Shown here one piece after another: positions 36,201 through 48,363 of a stretch of 64,000 nucleotides of DNA. Made by a program: the position numbers and the translations under genes. This stretch comes from Patagioenas fasciata. Its lineage: Eukaryota; Chordata; Aves; Columbiformes; Columbidae. The notes under the pieces are model-generated. The model had not been told where the DNA came from, did no database searches, and saw only the letters and a program-made list of their open reading frames with translations. Location: NCBI RefSeq assembly GCF_037038585.1, contig NC_092520.1, positions 148,613,104 to 148,677,103 on the forward strand, given 5' to 3'. Numbering within the stretch: the first letter of the stretch is position 1; every line of letters begins with the position of its first letter.

Positions 36201-39200
36201 GACTTCAGCACGTCTAATTTCAACAGTTTCTGACTTTGTAAATTGGTTAGTTTCCGTTCTGGATTTCATGGTCAAACCTGGTTTAGTTTTATCTTTTGAA
36301 AGGGACTCTATTTTGAAAATACTCTCTTTCTTTCTGGATGACTTTGTCTCATTATCTGCATCTGTATGACCAGCTTTCCCTGACAACTCTTCTGAGACTG
36401 TCTGATGGTCTTTTTTGTCAGAATGAAATTCTTTGCCTAACAATGGGGTTCCTCTGTTGCCTTGTAGCTCTTCCTTCCAGCTGCTCCTTTTAGATTTATC
36501 AACATTCTGTTTTTCAGGGGAATTAAGTGGTCCAATTTTTTCCTGTTGTGTTGTAAGTGGTTTGTGTTCATCATTCACCATTAGCCTAGCTTTTTTGCCC
36601 ATTACAGAGGTGTATTTGCAAATATCTTTTTTGGTTTTGCTCTCACCATTTGGCATTTCTTCAGAAATTGGCAGGTTTCCCACTGCACAGTTGTTCATCG
36701 TTACAGCATCAGATTTACTGTTGTTTTCTTCCCTCTCTGCAGAGACACTATTTTCAGCTTTTGGAAGTTGATTGTTTTTCTCTGAACCAGTCATTCCACA
36801 TTTACTGGGGCTGTGTGGCACTTTACATGCTACAGATAGACAACCCATTGAAGAGCAATTGTTTTTTTTTCTGGGGTCGGAGGTTTTTTGCGCTGTTTTC
36901 TTCTCGCATAGACTCTGAGTAGGCTGAAGGCTGCCTTGATGGTTCTTCTCAGCTGAGGCCTTTTCTGCCTGTGGACTCACCACGCTCCCACTGTCACTAG
37001 AGGAACACTGGTTGTGGTTAGGAAACAGTTCTCGCATCTGCTCAGGGCTTAACACTGCAATTCTTATCTGATCTACTGGGTCCTTGAAATGAGAACCCTT
37101 CTTGCAAATTTCAGCCTTTTTTTGAGGTTGATTCTCCATCCGCTCAGCCATGGAATTATTTTGTACTGGTTCTTTTGCTAGTGCAGCAGCACCTTCAATG
37201 CCATATGGAAACTCTTCCATTAGTTCAGATAGCTGATTACTTAGACATTTAATAGGTTCTGCTCCAGAAAGTTTCATCTCTTTTTCTGTGCTCTTTTTGT
37301 TGGACTTGTAATCTTGTTTACTGTTGTCTCCTGGAACAGTGAATGCATTTGTTACAGCAGAAACATCGACAGAGAAATCTAGCGAATTTTGAGCTAACTC
37401 CTGGTTTATACTAGCAAGAATTTCTGAATCATTTTCAGGATGCTTGACAGATGCATCCAATGACTTTTTTTGTTCCGAGGTAGAAACTGTTTTAGGAGGA
37501 TTGCCACTGCTTGCTTTCTCCAAATGACTAGTTGTGATGCCATCCAAAGTTTGACCTGCTTTACTCTTGCAGTTTGTTGTTTCTTCCAATGTCTTTTGCA
37601 GCAAGCTCTCTCTTTGCAGAGTGTTATTGCTCGTCTCATTTTTACACAAGTCCAGCTGTTGCTCCTTTTGCTTTGGGTCTGAGGCATCTCCTGATGAGGT
37701 ACTATTTAATGCATGTGTCTCGGGGACTGACCTGAAGATACTTGCTATTTGTGGATTATAAGATATATCACCTTCAACAAGAGAACATACACTAGAAATA
37801 CAAAACATCTGTTCATCCAAGACAGCTATGGATGTATCTCTTGTCTCTAACACATCTTGCTTGTCTTTATGGTCTCTCATACCTTCTTGAAAGATTTGAC
37901 TAGAAAAATCTATGCCAAATTCAGGAAGAGAAGGCTTGTTTTGTACTCCGAGCTGCAGATTTTCTCTGGCATCTTGTGCAGATTGACTAGCTTTCCTTTG
38001 GTTTTCATCACATGACTTATTTGCACTCACACTGTTATTCACTATTTTGTTTCCATCAACTGACTGAACCGTTTCTATGTTTCCTTTATCAGTATTTACC
38101 ACATTTAAACAGTTTCCCCCCTCTTCTTGCAAGCTTCCTGAGTCAATCAGTGGACAGGTTTTACCTGCAGATATTGGACATTTGTCTGCCTGCTCACTCT
38201 GTGTTCTCTGTTCAGAAAGTACTAAAGGAGAGACAACCGCAACTTGGAGTTCAAAACTTTTTATTAAATTGCAACTCAATGTATCAAGTTTTTGCCCTAC
38301 AGAAGCAGTTGTTACAGGCAAAATTGCTTCATTTGTATCAACCACAGCATTATTTTGTTCTCTGCTTTTCGTGTTTTGGCTGTAAGATGAAATCTGATTT
38401 GTTGTGGGGTTTTCATTTGACTGCTTATTTTGCACACTTACAGATTCCGACGAACGCTTTCTCCACAAGCCCAGGCACGCAGCTAGCTCTTCCACAGAGT
38501 AACTGCAATTGCTCTGTTTAACAGATGTAGTTTTAGGAATTGGTGTTTTTTCCTGAGCTACGCTGCTCTGGAATTTAGCTTCACCAGATTTGGTTGTTTC
38601 TGACATAGGAGAGTTTGTGTTAACTATTAGTGCCTGATCACCTTTCAGACTTTCTATGTTCTTTTCACTAGTGTCTTTTAGTAAGCTTCCACCCGAGACA
38701 GATGTATCTACCAGTGGTTTTTCACCACACAGAAGATCAGTCAGTATTTTATCAGCAGTAGCACCAGCTGTCTTCTCTTTCAATATATTTGTGCTGCTCA
38801 ATACAAAATGAAGAAATGATGAGTTTTTGGGGTACGACGGCTTCTCGGTATTAGCGGGCACATTGTTCAATGCAATTTTGATAGAGCTATCCACTTGACT
38901 AAAACCGGAAGCACTGTTCAAGGATGTCACCATTTTTTGAGAAGAGGCCAAGGCATTTGCATCCCTTTCTTTTGAGATGGGAGTGCTCTCAGAATTTTGG
39001 GCCGGGAGTTTGCTCTGAGAGGGAAGAGGAGCAGAGCTTAACAAAAGGCTTCTCTGCTCCACCTGAGGGTTACTTTGAGTTACCTTTAATCCTGTGTTAC
39101 CAGCATTGGCTATGTTTTTGTCATTTCTTTCTTCAGGTGAAGAGGTAAGTATTGGACTCTCTGTCCCTGTTGTTTCAGATGAGGCAGGTGGTACATTTTG

Positions 39201-40577
39201 GTTGGGCATCCATAGAGAATGATTAGCAGGAGTATTTTGACTACTTGGAAGAGGTGGGAGATTACTATTGTTATGTTCTGAAGCTGCTAAGAGTCTTCTT
39301 CTATAATGATGCATCCTTTCAAGAAGGACAAATTTTTTTTTAATACTGAGCAACCTTTGAGCTTCCCAAAATAGTCTTTCCTTTGTAACTGTTCCTTCAT
39401 CTGCTGCTGCTGAAGAAATTTGAGAATTAACAGGCCTATTCATTAAATTACTAGTCTGGATTTCTTGAACTGAAGTAGGATCACTTAGTGGTTTTGAAGC
39501 AGCCACCAAAGAAAGAGTTTCCATTTCTTGCACATCGTATGGTTCTTTGGAAATGCCAAGGGATGGCACAGGCATTGCATTAAAAGGCTGATTTGATGTC
39601 ACACTTCCACTTGAATTACATACATGACTAAGTGATTGACTGATTTCTCCAGACTGCTGTTTCTGACAGTATTGCTGAACACTGTTAAAACCAGAAGCAT
39701 GTTCCGTATTCGACGGGCACCTCTGTTGGCTAAGGGTGCACGCATTTGGTACATTTTGAACTGCCAGTGATACACCTACTGAGGACTGTGCTGCAGCTCT
39801 TGAATCACAGTTGGTGGGCAACAATGATGGTGCAGAACAGCCATTAGGAACTTCTGGTCCCATCTGACTTGGTTGATACTGTAGCATCTGTACATTTGCT
39901 GCAGTATTTTGAGTCTGTGACTGTAAAACCTTAAACTGAAGGTCGGGATGATATATCTGGGTTTGGACATGTTGCCCAGATGTACTAAGAGACACAGAAT
40001 TATTCTGAGAATTAACGTTACTCTGATATAACATTGTAGTTCTCATAGAATTGTGCTGCAGTATTTGTGGCCGTGCAGTGTAACCATTTGCTGTGAAATA
40101 CTGAGATTCCTGAAGTACATTCCTCGTGTTATTTCCAGTTTTCACTAAAGACGACACAGGAGGCAACTTTCTACGAGAATAAATGTGGGTGTTAGAGTTT
40201 GGCCAAGTCCGAGTCACCTCTGCCTGCAAGTGTGATGTCTGATTGGGAGGTTTCGGAGCTATTGGCCTGTAGGATGGTAGATATTGATCAACAGAGTATT
40301 TTGAGATAGAAGAGTCATTACCAGCTACAGATGCTCCTAGTAAGGCCTGATCTGAAGTTCTGAATCCTTCAGTATTTACAGAAGGGAAGGCAACATTGCT
40401 GGTTGGCAGATACACCATTTGGTTATTTCCAACGTAAGTGCATACATTTGTAGAGGAATAGACATTTGTCTGAGGAAAAGTATGTGCATTAGAAAAGAAC
40501 TGAGTGTAACATGCTTTTTCATTTTGCAGGTTCTTATTTGCATCAGTATTCTGGAGTGGTCTTACGTTCCAGTCCAT
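33085..40577 (-). CDS. RESF1: RESF1, retroelement silencing factor 1 (three coding exons)
   Basis: The coding sequence joins 40577-35261, 34476-34402 and 33227-33085 on the minus strand, giving about 1844 residues; the human protein is about 1750. The ATG has A at -3 and G at +4, and the introns are GT-AG. Blocks I recognise as shared with mammalian RESF1, in order: a KERL...IKKKF helical segment (about 396-428), [13 protein letters not shown] (about 690), [13 protein letters not shown] (about 777), [18 protein letters not shown] (about 930), [13 protein letters not shown] (about 1112), [18 protein letters not shown] (about 1166), YLNRVAFK...LTKLETSP (about 1677), [10 protein letters not shown] (about 1734), and a C-terminal [16 protein letters not shown]. 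The rest is Ser/Lys/Asn-rich and looks disordered. No enzyme motif or membrane segment is visible. In mammals the protein is nuclear, partners SETDB1 and supports H3K9me3 silencing of endogenous retroviruses; that role here is inferred from homology. No in-frame stop or frameshift was found, so the gene appears functional. Confidence 0.96.
33228..34401 (-). other. RESF1 last intron
   Basis: GT-AG intron of 1174 bp between the 75-nt exon and the terminal exon. No embedded repeat was recognised. Confidence 0.88.
34402..34476 (-). other. RESF1: RESF1 75-nt penultimate coding exon
   Basis: This exon is too short for an ORF scan. It is flanked by a TTTTCTCTTTAG acceptor and a GCTACAG/GTGAAA donor. 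Joined in phase to the giant exon it reads [17 protein letters not shown], which matches the GIKSTKEDWLKF block at the same place in mammalian RESF1. It is 75 nt (2 + 24 codons + 1) and keeps the reading phase into the last exon. Confidence 0.92.
34477..35260 (-). other. RESF1 intron after the giant exon
   Basis: GT-AG intron of 784 bp, GTATGA donor and CTCTTTAG acceptor. No embedded feature was recognised. Confidence 0.88.
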
Positions 40578-40617
40578 CTTTTCTTGAATTCTTTTTCTTC
40601 AGCCAAAAATCAAAATG
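35261..40617 (-). other. RESF1: RESF1 giant coding exon with 5' acceptor and 3' donor
   Basis: The exon begins after a 3' splice site whose pyrimidine tract is an almost pure run of about 20 T on the minus strand, ending in TAG at 40618-40620. Forty bases of 5' UTR precede the ATG at 40577. The exon ends at 35261 in a GCAG/GTATGA donor, leaving one base of a glycine codon. Reading past the donor adds only four unrelated residues before a stop, so the open frame that continues to 35244 overstates the exon. A single exon of more than 5 kb carrying about 96% of the protein matches the known mammalian RESF1 layout. Confidence 0.93.
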
Positions 40618-43600
40618 CTAAAAAAAAAAAAAAAAAAATAAAATCAAACAAAACCTTAATCTTTCATTTAAAACCTATTTCACTCACCCAGAAGTGATCT
40701 AGAATGCTCTACGAACAGAACTATCGAACTTAAATTGCTAGGTAGAAGAGCAACTCCTTGGCACAACCCAAGGACATCAATGTTGTCACGTCAAGTTGCA
40801 TAAATTATTGCCCAGAACACAGTTAAGGTACAAAAAGACAGCGTAGCAACTAACAGTTCTGTTGATTGTCCAATGAATAATAAAATCCTCACATTATCCT
40901 GCTAATTCTACTATCATTCATTTTTTTAATTTAATGGTAGATTGCTATATTTACCTTCTCATCCAAAAAAAAAAGGAAAAAACCCAATGTGTTTATATAA
41001 CATGACATAATGAGAAATGCGTAACAGGTGAGCATAAGAAGCACCCATAAAATATAATGCAGGTCACACTTTTCATACAAGAATGGACTGCAATTATATC
41101 TTCAAATATAACAAAAGAAAGGAGAAAATGAATTTGGGTTCAGTAAAGATGGCTCATAATAATGTGGCCCACTTTTATCTTACATGTCATTTGCTCTTCC
41201 CTGACACTAATTTTTGAGAAACACAAGTCTGTGACTCTAGTTAACAATACATGCAGATAAAAGTAAACCAGCCCTAATTCTGTTTGGTAGCATAAACTTA
41301 CTCAAATATGAAGTATGGAGACAATATCATCATCTCTGCTGCTGCAGGAAGTACACCTCCAAGAGGTGACCAAGTCACAGATCTCTAACTCTTCACAAGT
41401 TATATTCCAGAATTCACATTTATTACCAACAAGTCCAACTGAGTAAGCATGTTATTTCTGCAGAATCTCTGAGAAGTTCTTAGAGATGTCATCTTCAAAG
41501 CCAAACACCGTTTCAGTCTTCAAAAATTTAAAAGCGCAAAAAACCCCAACAACCAATAAACATGAATGCTGTTTGCATCTCAGTAAGTTCTTCTCAGTAT
41601 GGTCAAACCCACCTAGGACAGAAAAAACACCTCGCTTTGTGCAGTGTGTTAGACAACTTCAACAAAGTATTTCAGGTCATTTCTCCCAGATTACCAAAGG
41701 CTCTTGAGTTTCTTTCATGGGCTCTTTTAGATTTTAGGACTCTCCCGATTTCAAACGTGAGAAATAGAAGCACCACTCAGATCTAGCATATAAGAGCCAC
41801 AAAGCTAGAATTTCCAGAAGTTATTACCAAGATTCAAAGATTGCTCTATCTTCCTTCACTCTTTCTTTTTACTTTCTCTGCTCTCAAAGGACACCAATAA
41901 CAAAAGCAAACAGGAAAACAAAGTTGCATATGAAATTAATAAAAAAAGTCAACAACAGTATCAAGGTAATATTTACAGCGATGCAGACTTTTGCATCCAA
42001 GCTAAAGATTTCAGACTGCTAACATTACACTGCATATTTCCTGAAAAATAATCAGGGCATAAAACAATCACACCTTTGGATTAGGTAACTGCTGAAGAAA
42101 TTTAAGACATTTATACCTTCCAGAAACATGCCTGAGATATGTAAACAAGACTAAGATGCCAACTAGTAGTAACTGTAAAGAGAGAAGAAACTTTGACTAC
42201 ATGGAACACACAACTTAGCCAAGAGTAAAATCTAATTCTTGTCACAATCAAGACCATAAACATGAGGAGTACAACCTTAGTTCATCATCACTATTACTTG
42301 GATTAAGACAACTAAGTTTGCAACTGTGATCACAACCTGAAAATTTTTTATAACTTTAATACAAACTATGGTACTTTAAAAAGTGATATTTGGCAGAAAG
42401 CACTTGTCTTCAGAAGAAGATTTGAGAAGATCGGTATCAGTACAAGACTCCAAAAGACAAAGAAAAGACTCTTCCTCACACATACCTGCTTCACTTCTTC
42501 ACCTGCTACTTTCTCACTTTGACCACGAGCCTCAGAAATTATCAGCATCTACTACATAGGCAACTACCAATTTTTCATTGATGGTGCATAGAAAGGGAAT
42601 GGAGACGCCCCCCATTGAACACAGGAGTAACTGCACAGCTCTTCAACAAATCATATCATGTGACTAAAACACCTCCACCCAAGCTCCTCTACCAAACAGT
42701 TCTAGGTAAGTATCTGGCCCCATCTTATGTAACATCCCTGAATCACTCTGGAGACACCCCAATTCACCTCAGAGAGATATCTGAGGGGAATTTGGGCCAC
42801 CTATATGAAGAACAGTGAATTCAACTGTTACAGGTTTCTGTTTTAGGGGAAAAGGAACAATGCATCCAAACAACAGAAAGCTACATTTGCTTCATTTTTC
42901 TAATAGCCTTAATCTACACAAAACATCTGAGCTTATTTCTGATAGGAAAGACCTCAATTTTTACTAGCAATGTTTATTATTGATTACTTCTTAGAGGCCC
43001 CTCTCCAGGAAAATACCAAGAAGAATAAACGAAGCCTAAAACACAAAATAAATTGTTACAGGCTTTTGATCTATTAGACTGGGTAAGACATGCCAGCAAA
43101 GATTTAATACTTCATTCACTGAACACTGTAACTTAACATTAAAATCTGTACAACTGCACACTGGAGCCAAAAAACACCTAAACAGTGAAAGCAAGGGAGA
43201 GTATAAGACAATGCAAAAATGTTGCATTAGACTCACGAGAGGCAAACCAAGATCACAGTAACTGTTGACTCCTCAAGTGTATAGAAAGCACAGCCAAAAC
43301 CAGTTCACTGTCACCAGTCAAGAGGATAATGGGACACACAGTAAAGACACATGAGGTTGCATTCCTTGTCCTACACATTGCCGGAAGAGAAAGTTAACAT
43401 TAGTGCAGCAGAAGGCCACAGAACTGTAGTGTGGGAATTACTGTGCCAACAATGGACAGTAAGTGAACAACCAAGCCCCGAGCAAACATTTACAATTTCT
43501 GCAGAGAGCAGCTTGGCAGTGACCAAACTGCTACTTTAGCATTAATGCATGTAGCATTCTCGTTAAATGGTAAATGCAACAATAGAGCAGGTAAGACACC

Positions 43601-45441
43601 TGCATGATGATCATCAGGGTGAACTACTCACCTGTCAATTGTTTTCTTTGATTCACCAGGGAACATGGGCAACCAGTTCAAATGGAGTTAGCAACTGCAG
43701 AAGACAACAGGTTCCTGAAATTAAAGGACATGAAAAGATAACTCACTAACTGTGGGTTAAGATCAGCAGCAGAGGATCACAACACTGAAGATCCCAACAA
43801 CCTGAAAAATCAACAGTTATGGTAGCAAGCATCCTTCTCCAGGCTATGTCAACACAAAAGGACAGATGATCCTGGAGAACCCATGCCATGAGCATGGTCT
43901 CTTAAGGGCCCATACAAGGATCTTTCGGACCATAACAGGCCAGGGGAACTTATTCTGAAGTTGCTCTTATAGTCAACCCCTGACAAATGGGCTGGATAAC
44001 AATACCTGGTAAGGTCAGAATGCGAGTGTGCATTCTTCGTGTGTACGTGTGGAAAACACTAATTTATCTGGAGGACATCTGCCCAAAATTGATCAAGTCA
44101 AAAGGGAAGATGGTCATCAACTAATTAATGTCATCAACTAACTAATTACCTGGATTAAATGATAACTGGGGAAGCTCAAAGACATTTTTGGAACAAAAAA
44201 GGATTCAATAGAAGTATAAGAGAAACACTTTTTTTTTTTTAATAGAACACTTTGGGGTGGAAACAGCCATCAAGATCTGTGTGACATTGCCCAAAGTCAC
44301 CCTGTCATCATCACAACTTCCACCTGTGTCAGACAGAGCATCATCTCCATGAGATGCTGTAAGGGGACCAGCATGTATTCAGCTGAAGGACTGACAGCGC
44401 ATAGTAAAACAAGTAGGGACCCACAGCTCAGCTGTGTGCATGCAAACTCAGATGCCTTCTCACCAGCAAAAGGATCAGCAGGTTATAGAGAAGAGCAAAT
44501 GCTCGCATAAAGCTGAAGGAACCACATCACCCACAGAAGATGTGTGCAAGAAGAGGGCTTGTGCTTGCAACCCATACAGCAGGGTAAGGTGGAGAAAGGG
44601 ATGCACATCACAAAAACAGAGAGATTAGAACATTCTGGGATAAAAGAAGGGTGTTTAGAAACAGTGGGTGCTTCCAGAAACTGTAAATACTTAGCATTTT
44701 TAAAGTGTTGCATTTTATGGTTTGTTACATTACCAATTTTCCTTCCGAAGATAGAGTTGAGTGATAGCCACTTAAATACATGTTCTTAATAAACTGCTTC
44801 AATCTTTGATAAACTACATGAGCAGAAGAGTTCTCTACTATAGTTTACCATACACTACTGTATTCGTGCAGGGTTTTTTTATTGCAATTGTACACTGTAG
44901 TGCTTGGGCTATTTAAAACAAACCAAAAATCACTGCAATGTTTGCATAGTCATTTTCCATGAGGTAACACTGCTATACATTTGTTCCTGCTAACAGACTG
45001 ACCTTAAGCATAATTAGTGGAAACAAGTAAACAATATTCACCTGGAGATGAGTAACATCAGTAACCCAGAAGTACCATGATGAAGTGTCCAGCAACAGGA
45101 AATGAAAGGAATGACAACAAATAAAGGGTATTTGATCAGGTGACCCAGTCATCAGGGGACTAGTAATACAAATTCAGCACAAAGCCAACTCTGTGGAAGA
45201 TCCTTTGATCTCTGGAGAAACAGCCACCTGTAGACCTCATCGCTTTTCAAAAGCATTGAAGTTTACCTCATCTAGATCCACTGATAAGGAGGAAGCTAGT
45301 GTTGTACCCTGATGTGAACCGTGGTCAGCAAAACCTCATATTTACCAGCGTGACAGCCAACATAGGGCTGGTCTCTCCCCAGTTACTTAGCAGGATAGGT
45401 CCACGGGAGCCCAACTCCTCTGATGTAACTGTAGCAGGGTT
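40618..45441 (-). other. RESF1 upstream intron or 5' flank
   Basis: The acceptor at 40618 shows that the transcript continues upstream, so this is most likely intronic. No CpG-rich promoter, non-coding exon or clear repeat could be identified. A short duplication of the phrase TCATCAACTAA occurs near 44116-44147. Confidence 0.55.
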
Positions 45442-46000
45442 TGTGGTAGGTTGACCTTGGCCAGCAGCCAAGCATCCATGCAGCCACTTGTTCACCCACA
45501 AGCAGGAAAGGAGAGAAAACTGGAAGAACTAAAAGTGAGAAAATTCAAGGGTCGAGATAAAGAAAGTTTTAACAGGTAAAGGAAAAGAAAAGCAGCGGGT
45601 GGAAACAAGCAAATCAAAGGAAACCACTCACTATCTCCCACAAGCAGACCGATGCCCAGCTAGTCTCTGAGCAATAGCCACCTTGGAACCCAAACCCCAC
45701 TTCTTCCTCCATCTGTTTTTTATTAGTGATCATGAAGTTATACTATATGGAATATCCCCTTTCACCAACCTGGGTCACATCTCCTGGCTGTGTCCCCTCC
45801 CAGCCTTTACCTACTCTCATTCCACTTGCTGCAGAGGGGCAAAGTGGAAAACAGAGGACGCCTTGACACTGTGCAAGCACTGCTCAGCAACTGCGAAGAC
45901 ACGGGTGAGTTACCAACTATGTTTTAGGCACACATCCAAAACCCGGCACCATACAGGTGCTGTGAAGAAAACTAACTCCATCCCAGCCACACCCAGTACA
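45442..46000 (-). mobile_element. ERVK-type LTR, sense on the minus strand
   Basis: The right edge ...CCAGCCACACCCAGTACA and left edge TGTGGTAGGTTGACC are the inverted ends of the common bird ERVK-type LTR (sense TGTACTGG... to ...CCACA). Internal landmarks occur in the expected order on the plus strand: CCGATGCCCAGC, GGAATATCCCCTTT, GGCTGTGTCCCCTCCCAGC, CACTGCTCAGCAACTG. The sense-strand TATA region would be near 45735-45755. No intact target duplication or internal sequence was found. It is probably an eroded solo LTR. Confidence 0.82.
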
Positions 46001-47646
46001 GTTCAATGCAGTCTGCAGCCCTGTAAAGTTCACGGCTGATATGCTTTATTTAGAACTACTGATTTATTAGTTTTAGGTAACAGATACTCGAATGAATTAA
46101 GGGCTCAACTTTTTCCCTAGCATAATGACTTCTGTGCTAATCAATCACAGCACACCGTGATGAAATTCAGCGTGCTGAAAGCATTAAAGGTATTGATCGC
46201 TACAAATTGATCCTTGTGCTCCAGTGCCACGGCTGGCCTGGGACACGCTGGTGGAGAACACAGGCAGCACTGAAGCTGTCCAACAACAATCTCTCCACAC
46301 CACATAAGTATAACTAAATAAATGGGGGACATAAATAGTTAGGAAGTAGTGCATGGCATAGAAAGCAATGTGAATAAAAGTAGTTCATCTGCCTCAAGTT
46401 TGCAAGGTGATGATTTAAATGTAAGGGTTAACTAATAAACATACTACTTATTTCCATTTAGGTATTGAGCCTTGTCTGTCTAAGTACAGACTTGCTCTGT
46501 GTTTTAAGCTGGCCAAATAAGATCCAGCTGAAGCCTGGAGGTAACTGCACATGGCATCACATTCAAGCCAATATGTTTTGCTGAAAACAGCACACCACTT
46601 ACATATGGGAATTTAAGCTAAAGCTGTGTTCTGAGCTCCCACTTTTTCTTAAATCGAACTGGACATAAGTTTATTTATGTATACATATATAAAATGAGAA
46701 ATATAAATCAAGAATAAGCCTCCTCAAATTAATTGACAGTATCCTCAACTTTTCTGGGTTTACTCATGTAAACTGTTAACCTGAACACCCAGTACAACAG
46801 CATTAAAAGGCAGCCTCTCTCTAGGCACTACTCCTATGTGTAGGGCTTGCACATGTGACAAAGACACACATGTACATTCAGAGAGTGCAAAAATTAAACT
46901 GCTGTGGGTAAATTAGTCAAAATGGTGCTGTCACAGTCAGATCCTCTGCCACTATCTACCCCTTGAAGGAATAAGGTTCCAAGGCACAAAATGAGCTTTA
47001 GTGGGATACTTAATGTAGGTAACAATTCTACCACCCTGCGAGTGAGGACTATGCTGCTTCTATTCAAAACTCCTCATCATCTACCTAACAGGTATCACTC
47101 AATTCCCAGGAAAGTAGCCTCACCCTGAGTCCCAGGTTAAGGGGAGATGACCAAGGCACGAGCCAGCAGATCCTCAGGAGTGCTCCAACTGGGGCTCCCC
47201 AGGAGTGGTTTATACATCACTCCCCTTGGTGCTTTCTGTGGTCACTGCTTAGGAGTGTCATTTCACCCTTGTCAGACAAGCCCAAGGCCCTACTTGATCT
47301 GGATTGTTTCCTCACAGGTCCCTACACATTTGGGATCTCCAGGGTCCCGGGTAGCAAGTGCACAGGCTTAAGGTCCAAATTCCAAGTGAGACACACAAAT
47401 CACGGTAGTCAAATTCAGAGTCTTATTCGACAAAAAATAACCTACAGGAACATGAATGTACAAGCACACACAGTTCACTACAGGGCTCCTTAAAAATAGC
47501 TGGTGGTGTATCAGGAATTAAACTAATGAACAACCAAATCTTTAGTCAGCCCTTTGAATTTGAGTGTTACTAATTTAACATCAAATAGGGGCTATATCCA
47601 CAGAAATTCTCCTGGCAAGGGGGTCTCCCGGAACCTGGGTGATTAT
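46001..47646. other. No clear feature
   Basis: Non-coding. The 300 bp before 47646 include a GTCTCCCGGAACCTGGGTG phrase that could be a remnant of a retroviral leader in antisense, but this is weak. Confidence 0.35.
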
Positions 47647-48358
47647 TGTAATAGACTTAACGATATATTTGTTAATCAAACCAGTCTAAATGGATAGGTT
47701 ATCAGTGGCTGTGAAACCTGAGCATATAACATGATTTTAGTACATGCTGCCATTAAACAATGCAACCTGTATGTAGTCTTTGTAAAAAACTTGTTCCACA
47801 GATATGTGTAAAAGCCTAATTTAGTGTACCCTGCAGAACATTCAGGAAGAGACTGACAGAGATAAGGGCCCAGTTGCATCCTTGTGTGAATGGGATAACG
47901 GGGGTCTTCAGCACAAAGCAGGAGGAAAACCAGCTCAAGCCGTTGGAGCCTTGGCCAAACCCAGCATGCTAGGCCAAAGATGAGAAGTGCACGACAAGAT
48001 AGACCGCAGCCTTCATCCAAAAGACCCCAGACAGTGATCACCCGGAGACACTGCGCAGGCACAACAGGACAGAGCCAAAGGTGAAGACTATAGATATAAT
48101 TCCTTGGAACTCATTTTAATAAGAACGGCCTTTTCGAGGAAAAAGTTATGAATATGTATAGGTGTTCCTGGAATAACCATGAATATGTAATCCTTTACCA
48201 CATTTAACCAAGCTTGCTGCTACTGGAAAGGCACGCCATGGTGGAGCGCAGACTCCCTGGTCGCCCAGCGCTGTTTTGCCCGTTTGCCGCTTGCTGCAAT
48301 AAATTCTAAGCAATTTATTCCGACAAGCGTGTGCTATTTATCGTGATGATTTATAACA
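47647..48358 (+). mobile_element. Solo LTR (family C), plus orientation
   Basis: The element runs TGTAATAGAC ... GATTTATAACA with TG...CA ends and is flanked by ATTAT on both sides (47642-47646 and 48359-48363), a perfect 5-bp duplication. AATAAA is at 48298-48303, giving plus-strand sense. A closely similar 708-bp copy lies inverted at 52864-53571, which confirms the ends. No internal viral sequence is attached. Confidence 0.92.
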
Positions 48359-48363
48359 ATTAT

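Noticed and set aside
38012-38521. 169-codon plus-strand frame
   Set aside because: It is antisense to the giant RESF1 exon and has no independent support.
47676-48062. 128-codon minus-strand frame, with a matching 90-codon frame at 53177-53449
   Set aside because: Both lie inside the inverted family C LTRs and are antisense to them, so the shared protein only reflects the shared LTR.
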